Origin: Bosea vaviloviae
Lineage (GTDB): Bacteria > Pseudomonadota > Alphaproteobacteria > Rhizobiales > Beijerinckiaceae
NCBI RefSeq assembly: GCF_001741865.1
Contig: NZ_CP017147.1
Location: forward strand, 806,001 to 870,000
DNA length: 64,000 nucleotides
Direction: 5' to 3'
Positions 8,450 through 17,327 of this stretch are shown in pieces (within the stretch, counting starts at the first letter, position 1; every line of letters begins with the position of its first letter). Under the pieces are notes generated by a model that saw only the letters and a program-made list of their open reading frames with translations, made no database searches and was not told the origin of the DNA. The translations under genes were made by a program, and so were the position numbers.

Positions 8450-9247
8450 ATGTCCTCCACGCGTTCACAAGCCATCGCCGCCCTCGGCACCACCGGCCGG
8501 GTCGCGATGGGAACCGCGCGCTTCCTGTTCCTGGCGCTGGGCGCCGGCGTCTTTCTCGTCGTCCTTCTGGTGATCTGGTGGGTCTCGAGCTTCGTGCCGA
8601 CGATCAGCCATGCAACGCCGTCCTTCGCCTGGACACCGGAACAGCTCGCCATGACCAAGGCGACGCCCGTGACCGCGACGCATCCCTTCCGCGGGCGCGA
8701 ACAGGGCTGGCAGTTCGGAGGCCCCGGAACGGACCAACCTTTCGCGGCGATGATCCTGGCCGAGCGCAGCGACAGCGCCGTGCCCTTCACGCTGACGACG
8801 CCGATATTCTGGCAGTTCGCCCCCTTGCGCGTCCTCTCCCCACGCGTCGCCGGCCCGCACTACACCTTGACCACGCGTTTTGGACGCTTCAACGGCCGCG
8901 ACATCTACTATCGCGAGAGTGACGGCCGGATCCGGACCTGCATCATCTTCCGCAACGCCTTCGAGACCTCGGAATTCGCGCTCGGCGGGTTCTATTGCGC
9001 GGCTGGGATGCAAAGTGCCGATGCCAGCCCCCTCGCCTGCATGATCGACCGGCTCAAAATCCAGCAGGGCGAGTCCAAATCGCCGGCGATCGCCTATCTC
9101 GCCGCACGCGCGGGCAACGCTCCGCAATGTTCCAACTCGACCTTCTACCAGCCGGGCACACGGCGGGTCATCCGCGACCGCAATGGCGGCGTTGTCGGCA
9201 TGAGCAGCGGCAGCAGCGGCGATGGCTTCCAGCTCTGGGTCCGCTGA
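8450..9247 (+). CDS. Unknown membrane-anchored protein with conserved four-cysteine domain (paralogue 2)
   Basis: 265 residues. A short cytoplasmic N-terminus is followed by a membrane helix at about residues 24-46 (FLFLALGAGVFLVVLLVIWW) and a large extracytoplasmic domain. Cysteines are spaced C-x18-C-x13-C-x29-C, matching the upstream protein, and the surrounding TRFG, CIxFR and CMIDR pieces are shared. The gene starts 17 bases after the previous stop, so the two are a tandem duplicate expressed together. The C-terminus is Gly/Ser-rich. Function unknown. Confidence 0.75.
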   Translation: MSSTRSQAIAALGTTGRVAMGTARFLFLALGAGVFLVVLLVIWWVSSFVPTISHATPSFAWTPEQLAMTKATPVTATHPFRGREQGWQFGGPGTDQPFAAMILAERSDSAVPFTLTTPIFWQFAPLRVLSPRVAGPHYTLTTRFGRFNGRDIYYRESDGRIRTCIIFRNAFETSEFALGGFYCAAGMQSADASPLACMIDRLKIQQGESKSPAIAYLAARAGNAPQCSNSTFYQPGTRRVIRDRNGGVVGMSSGSSGDGFQLWVR

Positions 9248-9455
9248 CGAGCGCTGGCGATTGTGCGGCCTCTCGGAACGGGGGCTGTGTTTCCCAAAAT
9301 GGCTCTTGAAATCGCTGGAGCCGCAAAATCTCACTTTCGCGTGCGTTGCCTCTGGCGAAGGCGAACAAAACCGTTAACTACGAAGGTGTATCGTCGCGTC
9401 ATCCCGCATCGTGCGCCGATGCCCCGCTGCCCGTTGCCTCAGGAGACCTTTCGTC

Positions 9456-9761
9456 ATGCGTTCCTTCCAGCGTTTCGCCGCCGGCTTCGGCCTTTCGCTC
9501 GTGGCGCTGACCGTCGCGACCACCATCGCCGAGGCACAGAATCGCCGCGGCCCGCTGCGCATCACCGTGCAGAAGCGCAGCTATTTCGACCTCGGCAATG
9601 TCGTGCCGGTCGGCTCGATGAACAATTACGCCAGCCAGCATTTCGCCGCCACGCCGGTCTATGCCAGCACCGGCGAATTCTACGGCGAGGGCACATTGCC
9701 GAGCCGCATCGGCTCCGGCGTCAACCCCTTCGCCAACAGCTTCTCGACCCCGCGCTTCTGA
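9456..9761 (+). CDS. Small secreted protein of unknown function
   Basis: 101 residues with a clear signal peptide (MRSFQRFAAGFGLSLVALTV, cleavage after AEA). The mature part is about 75 residues, rich in Ser, Asn and Gly, with no cysteine. AGGAGA lies 8 bases before the ATG. It follows the two four-cysteine paralogues by about 200 bases on the same strand; whether it belongs to them is unknown. Confidence 0.75.
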   Translation: MRSFQRFAAGFGLSLVALTVATTIAEAQNRRGPLRITVQKRSYFDLGNVVPVGSMNNYASQHFAATPVYASTGEFYGEGTLPSRIGSGVNPFANSFSTPRF

Positions 9762-9768
9762 GCGCGAT

Positions 9769-9862
9769 CGTCATGGTCGGGCTTGACCCGACCATCTCGT
9801 AAACCAGCAACTTGTCGTCATGAGATTCTCGGGTCGGCGCTCTGCGCCGCCCGAGAATGACG
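9769..9862. repeat. Intergenic inverted repeats (CGTCATGGTCGGGCTTGACCCGACCAT family)
   Basis: Two hairpins: TGGTCGGGCTTGACCCGACCA, and a second around TTCTCGGGTCGGCG ending GCCCGAGAATGACG. Related copies lie at 14726, 19231 and 31886. The element fills the convergent gap before the stop of the 2-oxoacid dehydrogenase gene and may act as a bidirectional terminator. Confidence 0.75.
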
Positions 9863-9870
9863 TCCGATGC

Positions 9871-12282
9871 TTACGGCAGCGCCTTCAGATAGCGCACTGG
9901 CCGGCCCGGAGCCGCCGCCTGCGCGGCATGCACGATCGCATTCGCGTCGATGCCGAAATGGCGGTAGAGGTCGGCGACCGTGCCGGTCTGGCCGAAATGC
10001 TCGACGCCGAGCGCCTTCTGCTTGTGGCCATGCACGCTGCCGAGCCAGGCCAGCGTCGCCGGATGCCCGTCCAGCACCGAGACAATGCCGCAATCGCGTG
10101 ACAGCTCCCCGAGCAGGCGCTCGATATGGCTCGTCGCCTGCTGGTTGCCGCGCTGGCGCGCCCGCTCGGCCGCCTGCCAGCCCGCATTGAGCCGGTCGGC
10201 CGAGGTGATTGCGAGCAGGCCGACATCGCGCCGGTCCTCACCGAGCAGCCCGACGGCCTCGATCGCCTCCGCCGCGACAGCGCCGGTATAGGCGACCACC
10301 ACCGAGGCGTTAGGGCCGGGCTTGCGCAGCCAATAGGCGCCGTCGATGATCGCGTGCTCGAGCTCCGGCGTCATCGCCCGTTTGGGCTGCTCGAGCTGCA
10401 GCGTCGAGAGCCTCAGATAGACCGAGCCGCCGGTCTCGTCGCGCAGCCAGGTCCGCTCATTGGGATCGCCCTCGCCATCCCTCTGCAGATAGTCGAAGGA
10501 CCAGCGCATCATCACCGAAAGCTCGTCGACGAAGGCCGGCTCGAAGGCGCAAAGCCCATCCTGGCTCATCCCGATCAGGGGCGTGGCGATCGACTGATGC
10601 GCGCCGCCCTCGGGCGCGAGCGTGACGCCCGAGGGCGTCGCCACCACCATGAAGCGCGCATCCTGGTAGCAGGCATAGTTCAGCGCATCCAAGCCGCGCG
10701 AGATGAACGGGTCGTAGAGCGTGCCGATCGGGATCAGGCGCTCGCCGAAGATCGAATGCGACAGGCCCAGCGCCGAGAGATTGATGAACAGGTTCATCTC
10801 GGCGATTCCGAGCTCGATATGCTGGCCCTTGGGCGAGAACTCCCATTTCTGCATCGAGGGGATGCGCTCGTCCTTGAAGGTGTCGGCCATCTCCGCCCTG
10901 GCGAACAGGCCGCGCCGGTTGACCCAGGGCCCGAGATTGGTCGAAACGGTGACGTCGGGCGCGGTCGTGACGATGCGGTCGGCCAAGGGCCCGCCGCGCT
11001 TGGCGAGATCGTCCAGGATCTTGCCGAAGCCCATCTGGGTCGACATCACCGGCTGGATGCCGGCCTCCAGCGTCTCGGGCACCGGCAATTTCGGCGCGCT
11101 CTTGCGGCGCCGGCCCTCGGCGAAGAACGGCACGGTGTCGAGGAAGGCGCGGATCTCGTTCTCGGGCAGGTTCAGCCCCTCGAACAGATCCCATTCATGG
11201 CCGGGCCGGACCGTATTGGCGGTCTTGAAGCCCTCCATCTGGTCCTTGGTCATCAGCCCGGCATGGTTGTCCTTGTGCCCGGCGAGCGGCAGCCCGAACC
11301 CTTTGACGGTATAGGCCAGGAAACAGACCGGCCGATCATGGTCGATCGCCTCGAAGGCTTCGAGGATCGAGGGCAGGTCATGGCCGCCGAGATTGCACAT
11401 CAGCCTGGATAGCTCAGTGTCCGAGCGGCTCTCGATCAGCTTGGTGACCGGCCCCTGATCGCCGAGATCGTCCATCAGCCGCTTGCGCCAGGCCGCCCCG
11501 CCCTGGAAGGTCAGGGCGGAATAAAGCTGGTTCGGGCAGGAATCGATCCAGGCCTTCAGCCGCTCGCCGCCCTTCTCCTTGAAGGCCGCCTGCTGCAGCG
11601 AGCCGTATTTCAGCGTGACGACGTCCCAGCCGAAATTCCTGAACATCTGCTCGAAACGGTCATAGAGCCCTTCGCGGATGACGGCGTCGAGCGACTGGCG
11701 GTTATAGTCGATCACCCACCAAGTGTTGCGCAGGCCGTGCTTCCAGCCCTCCATCAGGGCCTCGAAGATGTTGCCTTCGTCGAGCTCGGCATCGCCGATC
11801 AGCGCGACCATGCGGCCGTCCTGGCGCTTCTCGCCCCAGCCATGCGCCTTGACGTAATCCTGCACCAGCGAGGAAAACAGCGTCTGCGCGACGCCAAGAC
11901 CAACCGAACCGGTGGAGAAATCGACGTCGTCGATGTCCTTGGTGCGCGAGGGATAGCTCTGCGCGCCCTTGTAGCCGCGGAAATTCTCCAGCTTCTCGCG
12001 CGTCTGCAGCCCCATCAGATAGTTGATGGCGTGGAAGATCGGCGAGGCATGCGGCTTCACCGCGACCCGGTCCTGCGGCCTCAGCGCCGCCATGTAGAGC
12101 GCCGTCATGATCGTGCAGAGCGAGGCCGAGGAGGCCTGATGCCCGCCGACCTTCATGCCGTCCTCGCTGGCGCGCAGATGGTTGGCGTTGTGGATCGTCC
12201 AGGAGGCGAGCCAGAGGATCTTCTTTTCCAGCTCAGCCAAGATCGGCAACCGGGAATCTTTGGGCAGGCGGGGGTCGGACAT
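9871..12282 (-). CDS. Homodimeric 2-oxoacid dehydrogenase E1 (AceE/MdeB type, transketolase family)
   Basis: 803-residue thiamine-diphosphate enzyme related to AceE. The ThDP motif is ALIGDAELDEGN followed 22 residues later by DYN; the pyrimidine-binding domain holds HIELGIAEMN and PEGGAHQSIATP. At about 800 residues it is shorter than classical AceE (about 890) and closer to MdeB-like proteins, which act on 2-oxobutyrate after methionine cleavage. A divergent Lrp-family regulator, as next to mdeB in Pseudomonas putida, supports an amino-acid-linked role. No E2/E3 gene is adjacent. Start at 12282 chosen over an upstream ATG because it gives the typical MSDP-type N-terminus. Confidence 0.8.
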   Translation of the reverse strand: MSDPRLPKDSRLPILAELEKKILWLASWTIHNANHLRASEDGMKVGGHQASSASLCTIMTALYMAALRPQDRVAVKPHASPIFHAINYLMGLQTREKLENFRGYKGAQSYPSRTKDIDDVDFSTGSVGLGVAQTLFSSLVQDYVKAHGWGEKRQDGRMVALIGDAELDEGNIFEALMEGWKHGLRNTWWVIDYNRQSLDAVIREGLYDRFEQMFRNFGWDVVTLKYGSLQQAAFKEKGGERLKAWIDSCPNQLYSALTFQGGAAWRKRLMDDLGDQGPVTKLIESRSDTELSRLMCNLGGHDLPSILEAFEAIDHDRPVCFLAYTVKGFGLPLAGHKDNHAGLMTKDQMEGFKTANTVRPGHEWDLFEGLNLPENEIRAFLDTVPFFAEGRRRKSAPKLPVPETLEAGIQPVMSTQMGFGKILDDLAKRGGPLADRIVTTAPDVTVSTNLGPWVNRRGLFARAEMADTFKDERIPSMQKWEFSPKGQHIELGIAEMNLFINLSALGLSHSIFGERLIPIGTLYDPFISRGLDALNYACYQDARFMVVATPSGVTLAPEGGAHQSIATPLIGMSQDGLCAFEPAFVDELSVMMRWSFDYLQRDGEGDPNERTWLRDETGGSVYLRLSTLQLEQPKRAMTPELEHAIIDGAYWLRKPGPNASVVVAYTGAVAAEAIEAVGLLGEDRRDVGLLAITSADRLNAGWQAAERARQRGNQQATSHIERLLGELSRDCGIVSVLDGHPATLAWLGSVHGHKQKALGVEHFGQTGTVADLYRHFGIDANAIVHAAQAAAPGRPVRYLKALP

Positions 12283-12330
12283 AGCAGGCTCTCGCGAGGA
12301 TGGAGGGCGCAACCCTTCGGGATCAAAGCG

Positions 12331-12481
12331 CGGGGAACCCCTCTCCTGTAAGGAGAGGGGCAGGGGTGAGGTGTAGGCCCGAAATCATCGAGCCTGAACG
12401 CCGACGGCGGCGACGTTTCGCGCCGCTGGTCGAACGGCCTACCCCTCACCCTGCCCTCTCCCTACGGGAGAGGGTTCCCCG
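12331..12481. repeat. Intergenic repeat with long complementary ends
   Basis: CGGGGAACCCCTCTCC at the left end and GGGAGAGGGTTCCCCG at the right end are near-perfect reverse complements, and an inner pair (GGGGTGAGGTGTAGGCC / GGCCTACCCCTCACC) nests inside. The element occupies most of the 340-bp gap between the E1 gene and the Lrp regulator; a related piece is at 42651. Confidence 0.75.
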
Positions 12482-12624
12482 CGCCCTTCATCGAACGTGT
12501 CGCGTGTGACAAAAAGCTGGACTGCGATCATGCATGGTTTCCGCAGCGTTGGCAGCTAAAGACAGGAGCCGCGACTTCCCCAATTGGTGGTTTCCGCTAA
12601 TCCTGGGCCTGAAAGCAAGAGACC

Positions 12625-13110
12625 ATGCCAGATCATAAACTCGACGACATCGACCGCCGCATCGTCCAGGCTCTCCAGGCCGATGGGCGCATGAGCATTC
12701 AGGATCTCGCGGGCAAGGTCGGGCTCTCGCCAAGCCCTTGCGCGCGCCGCGTCCGGCTGCTGGAGGAGGCCGGCGTGATCAAGGGCTATGTCGCGGTCGT
12801 CGACCAGGACAAGCTCGGCCTGCCGGTCTCGGTCTTCGCCTCGATCAAGCTCGAGCGCCAGCGCGAGGAGGAGCTCGACCGCTTCGCCGCCATCGTCGCC
12901 CGTTGGCCGGAGGTCGCCGATTGCTATCTGATGACCGGGCCGCGCGATTACCTGCTGCGCATCATCGTCAGCGACCTTGCCGCCTATGAGCGCTTCCTCA
13001 AGGACAAGCTGACCCGGCTCGACAATGTCGCCTCGATCGAGTCGAGCTTCGCGCTCGGACAGGTGAAGCGTTCCTTCTCGGTCCCGGTGGAATTGGGCAA
13101 GGGCGTCTGA
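12625..13110 (+). CDS. Lrp/AsnC family transcriptional regulator
   Basis: 161-residue regulator with an N-terminal winged helix-turn-helix (DDIDRRIVQALQADGR through SPSPCARRVRLLEEAG, residues 4-45) and a C-terminal RAM ligand-binding domain (about residues 65-150). It is divergent from the AceE/MdeB-like gene, so it probably senses an amino acid and controls that gene. The size is normal for the family. Confidence 0.93.
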   Translation: MPDHKLDDIDRRIVQALQADGRMSIQDLAGKVGLSPSPCARRVRLLEEAGVIKGYVAVVDQDKLGLPVSVFASIKLERQREEELDRFAAIVARWPEVADCYLMTGPRDYLLRIIVSDLAAYERFLKDKLTRLDNVASIESSFALGQVKRSFSVPVELGKGV

Positions 13111-13290
13111 GGCAGGGCCGCCCGAGGCAGGGACGCCTGACGACAGAGCGGCCATCGGCAATGAAGTGATGCAGAGACGGCATATCGGCGCAATTATATG
13201 ACGACAGACATGCGTCTGGCGCATTGATTGCGAATCGCCTTTCCGCTATGGCCGCCAGCTTCGCAAGCTCGATCATCGAAAGCAGCCCCT

Positions 13291-14598
13291 GTGTCGTCCC
13301 CCGTTGCCGCTCCCGCCGCCAATTCGCCGGCCCGCATTCTCTTCGCCAGCCTCATCGGCACGACGATCGAGTTCTTCGACTTCTATATCTACGCCACCGC
13401 TGCCGTGCTGGTGTTTCCAAAACTGTTCTTCCCCGGCGGGGACGCGACCTCGGCGATGCTGCAATCGCTGGCGACCTTCGCGATCGCCTTCTTCGCGCGG
13501 CCGATCGGCGCGGCGATCTTCGGGCATTTCGGCGACAGGATCGGGCGCAAGGCCACGCTCGTCGCCGCGCTGATGACGATGGGCCTCTCGACGGTCGTGA
13601 TCGGCTTGCTGCCGACCTATGCCAGCGTCGGCATCCTCGCTCCGCTGCTGCTGGCGCTGTGCCGTCTCGGCCAGGGCCTCGGCCTCGGCGGCGAATGGGG
13701 CGGAGCCGTGCTGCTCGCCACCGAGAACGCGCCTCCCGGCAAGCAGGCCTGGTACGGCATGTTCCCCCAGCTCGGCGCGCCGATCGGCTTCATCTGCGCC
13801 ACCGGCAGCTTCCTTTTGCTGACCGACCTGCTCAGCGATGCGCAGTTCTATTCCTTCGGCTGGCGCATTCCTTTCCTCGCCAGCGCGCTCCTGGTCTTCG
13901 TCGGGCTCTATGTCCGGCTGCGCCTGACCGAGACGCCCGAATTCCAGAAGGCGATCGACAAGCATGAGCGCGTCCGCATGCCGATCGTTGCGGTGGTGTC
14001 GCAGCACAAGGCCCATCTCCTGCTCGGCACCATCGCGGCGCTGGCGACCTTCGTGCTGTTCTACCTGATGACGGTGTTCTCGTTGAGCTGGGGCACCACG
14101 GCGCTGGGCTATGCGCGCGGGCAGTTCCTGCCGGTGCAGATGGTCGGCGTCGTCTTCTTCGGGCTGGCGATCCCGCTCTCGGCCCTGCTCGCCGACCGCT
14201 TCGGCAATCGCCGGGTGCTGTTCTGGACAACGCTGGCGATCGCGGCTTACGGCTTCCTGTTCACGCCGCTGTTCGTTCCCGGCAACCTCACCGCGATCAC
14301 GCTGTTCTTCGTGCTCGGCTTCGGCTTGATGGGCTTCACCTATGGCCCGCTCGGCACCGCGCTGGCCGAGCTCTTCCCCACCGCCGTGCGCTATACCGGC
14401 GCCTCGCTGACCTTCAATCTCGGCGGCATCGTCGGCGCGTCGCTGGCGCCCTACATCGCGACCTGGCTCGCCAGCCATTACGGGCTATCGGCCGTCGGCT
14501 GGTATCTGACGCTCGGCGCATTGCTCACCGCCGCCGCACTGGCGGCGATCGGCGCCGTGGTGCGCGCCCGCCTGCCGGTTGCTGGCGAGCTCGCCTGA
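13291..14598 (+). CDS. MFS transporter, metabolite:H+ symporter (MHS) type
   Basis: 435-residue twelve-helix secondary carrier of the major facilitator superfamily, ShiA/ProP-like branch. The hallmark loop motif is GHFGDRIGRKATL, followed by RLGQGLGLGGEWGGAVLLATE, typical of proton symporters for organic acids or betaines. The start is uncertain: GTG 13291 gives the usual short N-terminus before the first helix, while TTG 13228 would add 21 residues. It lies downstream of the Lrp regulator on the same strand. Substrate unknown. Confidence 0.85.
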   Translation: MSSPVAAPAANSPARILFASLIGTTIEFFDFYIYATAAVLVFPKLFFPGGDATSAMLQSLATFAIAFFARPIGAAIFGHFGDRIGRKATLVAALMTMGLSTVVIGLLPTYASVGILAPLLLALCRLGQGLGLGGEWGGAVLLATENAPPGKQAWYGMFPQLGAPIGFICATGSFLLLTDLLSDAQFYSFGWRIPFLASALLVFVGLYVRLRLTETPEFQKAIDKHERVRMPIVAVVSQHKAHLLLGTIAALATFVLFYLMTVFSLSWGTTALGYARGQFLPVQMVGVVFFGLAIPLSALLADRFGNRRVLFWTTLAIAAYGFLFTPLFVPGNLTAITLFFVLGFGLMGFTYGPLGTALAELFPTAVRYTGASLTFNLGGIVGASLAPYIATWLASHYGLSAVGWYLTLGALLTAAALAAIGAVVRARLPVAGELA

Positions 14599-14639
14599 GG
14601 GTAGTCCGCGAGCGCCCGTCATTATGCTTGGAACCACAG

Positions 14640-14806
14640 CGTCATCCTGGGCATAGCCCTCGGGTCCGATCTTCGATCGGCCCAAGGATAAACTCCGTGA
14701 AGGCACACAGCGATCCATCGTAGGGCGTCATTCTCGGGCTTGACCCGAGAATCTCATGACCAGATGGCTGGTTTCCGAGATGGTCGGGTCAAGCCCGACC
14801 ATGACG
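14640..14806. repeat. Two adjacent intergenic repeat elements
   Basis: First element 14640-14720 (CGTCATCCTGGGC, then GGTCCGATCTTCGATCGGCCC), matching one at 31886. Second element 14726-14806: CGTCATTCTCGGGCTTGACC opens a hairpin, and the right end GGTCGGGTCAAGCCCGACCA forms another. They fill the convergent gap between the MFS gene and the patatin gene, with no coding frame. Confidence 0.75.
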
Positions 14807-14878
14807 CGCTTCAGAGCCCGACTCAAGTCTCCGCTTCGCCCGAGATGACGCAGTATTTCCGCGCCAGGACGACAGACT

Positions 14879-16045
14879 TTACCGCCGCTCGAAATCCCTG
14901 TGCACGTCATGCGCCACGATTCCGGCGCCGTCGGGCGGGATCGTCAGCCAGTCCTTGCGGGTCAGCGTCTGCTTGGTGTCCTCATAGCCTGACTTCCAGT
15001 GTTCCTGCATCGAGGTGCGCGAGAACTCGTAATCCTTGGCTTGGCCCTCATAGGATTTCTGCTGGTAGATCATTTGCAGGATGGTGTGCTCTGGCATCAA
15101 TGCGAGCTCGTCGCGCAGCTTGCGATCTTCCTCGCTCAGGCTGCCATCGGGCACTTTCGTAAGCGCCTGATGCGTCTTCTTCTTCCAGTTCTGGATCAGC
15201 GCGAACAGGTCCGTCGTCAGACGCGTGCGCGAGGAATAGGTGATGTCCTTCTGCCGGCCCATCACGTCCTGCAGCGTGCGCGGCAGTGCGCCGCGCGCCG
15301 AGAACAGATCGACCTGGAAGATCAGCGAGTTCAGCGTGTCGTCCTGGGCGAGCAGATGCTGCAGCGGCGTGTTGGAGACGATGCCGCCATCCCAGTAATG
15401 CTCGGTGCCGATCTGCACGGTCGGGAAGGCCGGCGGCAGCGCGCCCGACGCCATCACATGCTCGGGCCCGATCGTCTCCTGCGCGTTGTCGAAATAGACG
15501 AAATTGCCCGAGGCCGCATTGACTGCCCCGACCGAGAACCGGACCGCCTTACGGTTGATCAGGTCGAAGTCGACCAGCTCCAGCAGGGTCTCGCGCAAAG
15601 GCGAGGTGTCGTAATAGCTGGTCGCGTCGCTCGCGCTGGCGGTCGCGAAGAGCGGGCTCGTCCGGCGCGGTTCGAAAAAGCCGGGCTGGCCCAGCATGGT
15701 GGTGAAGAAGGACGAGGTCGCGTTGCGCGCCTGGCGGTAGATGTCGCCCTCGGGCGTGAACCACCAGACCTTGCGGTCGGTGATGCGGTCCCAGAAGGCC
15801 CTGAGCCGCTCCAGCCGGCGCTCGCGGGGATTGCCGGCTATCAAGGCCGAATTGATCGCGCCGATCGACACGCCCGAGACCCAGTCCGGCTCGATATCGG
15901 CCTCGTGCAGCGCCTGATAGACTCCCGCCTGATAGGCGCCGAGCGCCCCGCCGCCCTGGAGCACGAGCGCGATGCGGTCGCAGCGCTCGGGCCGCCAGCC
16001 GAGATAGCGGCTTTCCGAGAGGGAGACGGAGGGAGGAGCGTTCAT
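14879..16045 (-). CDS. Patatin-like hydrolase with DUF3734-like C-terminus
   Basis: 388-residue cytoplasmic alpha/beta hydrolase with a Ser-Asp dyad: oxyanion loop LQGGGALGAYQAG, nucleophile Ser in GVSIG, and Asp in YWDGG. The C-terminal third (QNWKKKTHQALTKVPDGS onward) resembles DUF3734. In related bacteria such proteins sit beside 3-hydroxybutyrate dehydrogenase, as here (divergent), which fits a role in polyhydroxybutyrate mobilisation; no granule-binding element can be proven from sequence. Start 16045 preferred over 16081 because the N-terminus then matches the usual length. Confidence 0.82.
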   Translation of the reverse strand: MNAPPSVSLSESRYLGWRPERCDRIALVLQGGGALGAYQAGVYQALHEADIEPDWVSGVSIGAINSALIAGNPRERRLERLRAFWDRITDRKVWWFTPEGDIYRQARNATSSFFTTMLGQPGFFEPRRTSPLFATASASDATSYYDTSPLRETLLELVDFDLINRKAVRFSVGAVNAASGNFVYFDNAQETIGPEHVMASGALPPAFPTVQIGTEHYWDGGIVSNTPLQHLLAQDDTLNSLIFQVDLFSARGALPRTLQDVMGRQKDITYSSRTRLTTDLFALIQNWKKKTHQALTKVPDGSLSEEDRKLRDELALMPEHTILQMIYQQKSYEGQAKDYEFSRTSMQEHWKSGYEDTKQTLTRKDWLTIPPDGAGIVAHDVHRDFERR

Positions 16046-16100
16046 GGCGCGGATGTCCTCAGGCTGATCGCACTGCAACAATGATAGTGCCGATGTCGCC

Positions 16101-16151
16101 AGAGCAGGATGCGAAGAAGTGGGAACCGGTTTTTCGCATTGATCCTGCTCT
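16101..16151. repeat. Palindromic repeat (AGAGCAGGAT / ATCCTGCTCT family)
   Basis: Outer arms AGAGCAGGAT and ATCCTGCTCT flank GCGAAGAAGTGGGAACCGG and TTTTTCGC. The same unit is found at 32752 and, with different arms, at 17198. Confidence 0.85.
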
Positions 16152-16176
16152 AACTTTTAGATGAGAGACGGATTCA

Positions 16177-16215
16177 GATTTTAGATGGGATCACTTCGTG
16201 AGCCCATCTAAAATC
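16177..16215. repeat. Strong 13-bp hairpin upstream of bdhA
   Basis: GATTTTAGATGGG (16177-16189) pairs exactly with CCCATCTAAAATC (16203-16215), and the inner TCAC-TTC-GTGA extends the stem. It lies about 200 bases before the 3-hydroxybutyrate dehydrogenase start. The remaining 16216-16411 holds no gene; an imperfect GCTGTCA motif recurs there. Confidence 0.6.
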
Positions 16216-16411
16216 ATCCGGCTCTAGGAGACAGCGATATCAAGTGACAGCGATATGACGCCAAGACGCTGTCAGCATCCCGCAAGGCGCTGTCATCGTC
16301 CCGTCAGGCAAGCTTCATCGCCGCGTCAGCTTCCCCCGTCACGCCTCAGGCACGGATTTTGCGGCGCAGCATGCGCCGGCAGACCGGTCCGGGCTTTGGA
16401 GGGAGAGCAGC

Positions 16412-17194
16412 ATGCTGAAGGGCAAGACCGCCGTCGTCACCGGCTCGACCTCCGGAATCGGCCTCGCCATCGCCCGCGCCTATGCGGCTGAGGGCGCCAA
16501 CATCGTCATCAACGGTTTCGGCGCGCCAGACGCCATCGAGAAAGAGCGCGCCGGCATCGAGGCCGATTTCGGCGTCACCGCGCGCTATTCCCCCGCCGAC
16601 ATGGCTCATGGCGGCGCCATCGCCGCGATGATCACTGATGCCGAAAGCGAATTCGGCTCGGTCGACATCCTGGTCAACAATGCCGGTATCCAGTTCGTCT
16701 CGCCGATCGAGGAGTTTCCCGTCGAGAAATGGGACGCGATCATCGCGATCAACCTCTCGGCCGCCTTCCACGCCATCCGCGCCGCGCTTCCGGGCATGAA
16801 GGCGCGCAAATGGGGCCGCATCATCAACACGGCCTCGGCCCATGCGCTCGTCGCCTCGCCGTTCAAATCAGCCTATGTCGCCGCCAAGCACGGCATCGCC
16901 GGCCTGACCAAGACGGTCGCGCTCGAGGCCGCGACCTTCGGCGTCACGGCGAACGCGATCTGCCCGGGCTATGTCTGGACGCCGCTGGTCGAGAAGCAGA
17001 TACCGGAGACCATGGCGGCGCGCGGTCTCACCAAGGAGCAGGTCATCAACGACGTCCTGCTGCACGCCCAGCCGACCAAGCAATTCGTCACCAGCGAGGA
17101 GGTTGCGGCGCTTGCCGTCTTCCTCGCCTCGGACGCCGCGAAATCGATCACCGGCGTCATCCTCCCGATCGATGGCGGCTGGACCGCTGAATAG
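16412..17194 (+). CDS. bdhA: D-3-hydroxybutyrate dehydrogenase
   Basis: 260-residue short-chain dehydrogenase that interconverts 3-hydroxybutyrate and acetoacetate with NAD. Cofactor motif TGSTSGIG (residues 10-17), NNAG, catalytic Ser in INTASAHAL and Tyr-Lys in YVAAKHG; C-terminus LPIDGGWTAE is typical of BdhA. GGAGGGAGAG precedes the ATG. With acetoacetate decarboxylase downstream and the patatin divergent, it completes a PHB/ketone-body set. Confidence 0.92.
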   Translation: MLKGKTAVVTGSTSGIGLAIARAYAAEGANIVINGFGAPDAIEKERAGIEADFGVTARYSPADMAHGGAIAAMITDAESEFGSVDILVNNAGIQFVSPIEEFPVEKWDAIIAINLSAAFHAIRAALPGMKARKWGRIINTASAHALVASPFKSAYVAAKHGIAGLTKTVALEAATFGVTANAICPGYVWTPLVEKQIPETMAARGLTKEQVINDVLLHAQPTKQFVTSEEVAALAVFLASDAAKSITGVILPIDGGWTAE

Positions 17195-17197
17195 GCC

Positions 17198-17303
17198 AGA
17201 GCATTGCGCGAAAAAACGGATACCGGTTTTTCGCGTGAGCAATGCTCTCAACTCTAGGAATCGATCACGTTTTTCGCATTCGGACGGAAGCGTCCGAATG
17301 CGA
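17198..17303. repeat. Palindromic repeat plus 13-bp hairpin between bdhA and adc
   Basis: 17198-17248: AGAGCATTGC and GCAATGCTCT arms around an ACCGGTTTTTCGCG core. 17274-17303: perfect 13-bp arms (TCGCATTCGGACG) with a GAAG loop. No T-run follows the second hairpin, so it could stabilise or attenuate rather than terminate the bdhA-adc message. Confidence 0.75.
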
Positions 17304-17327
17304 CCTGATCTAAGGGATCTACGCGCC

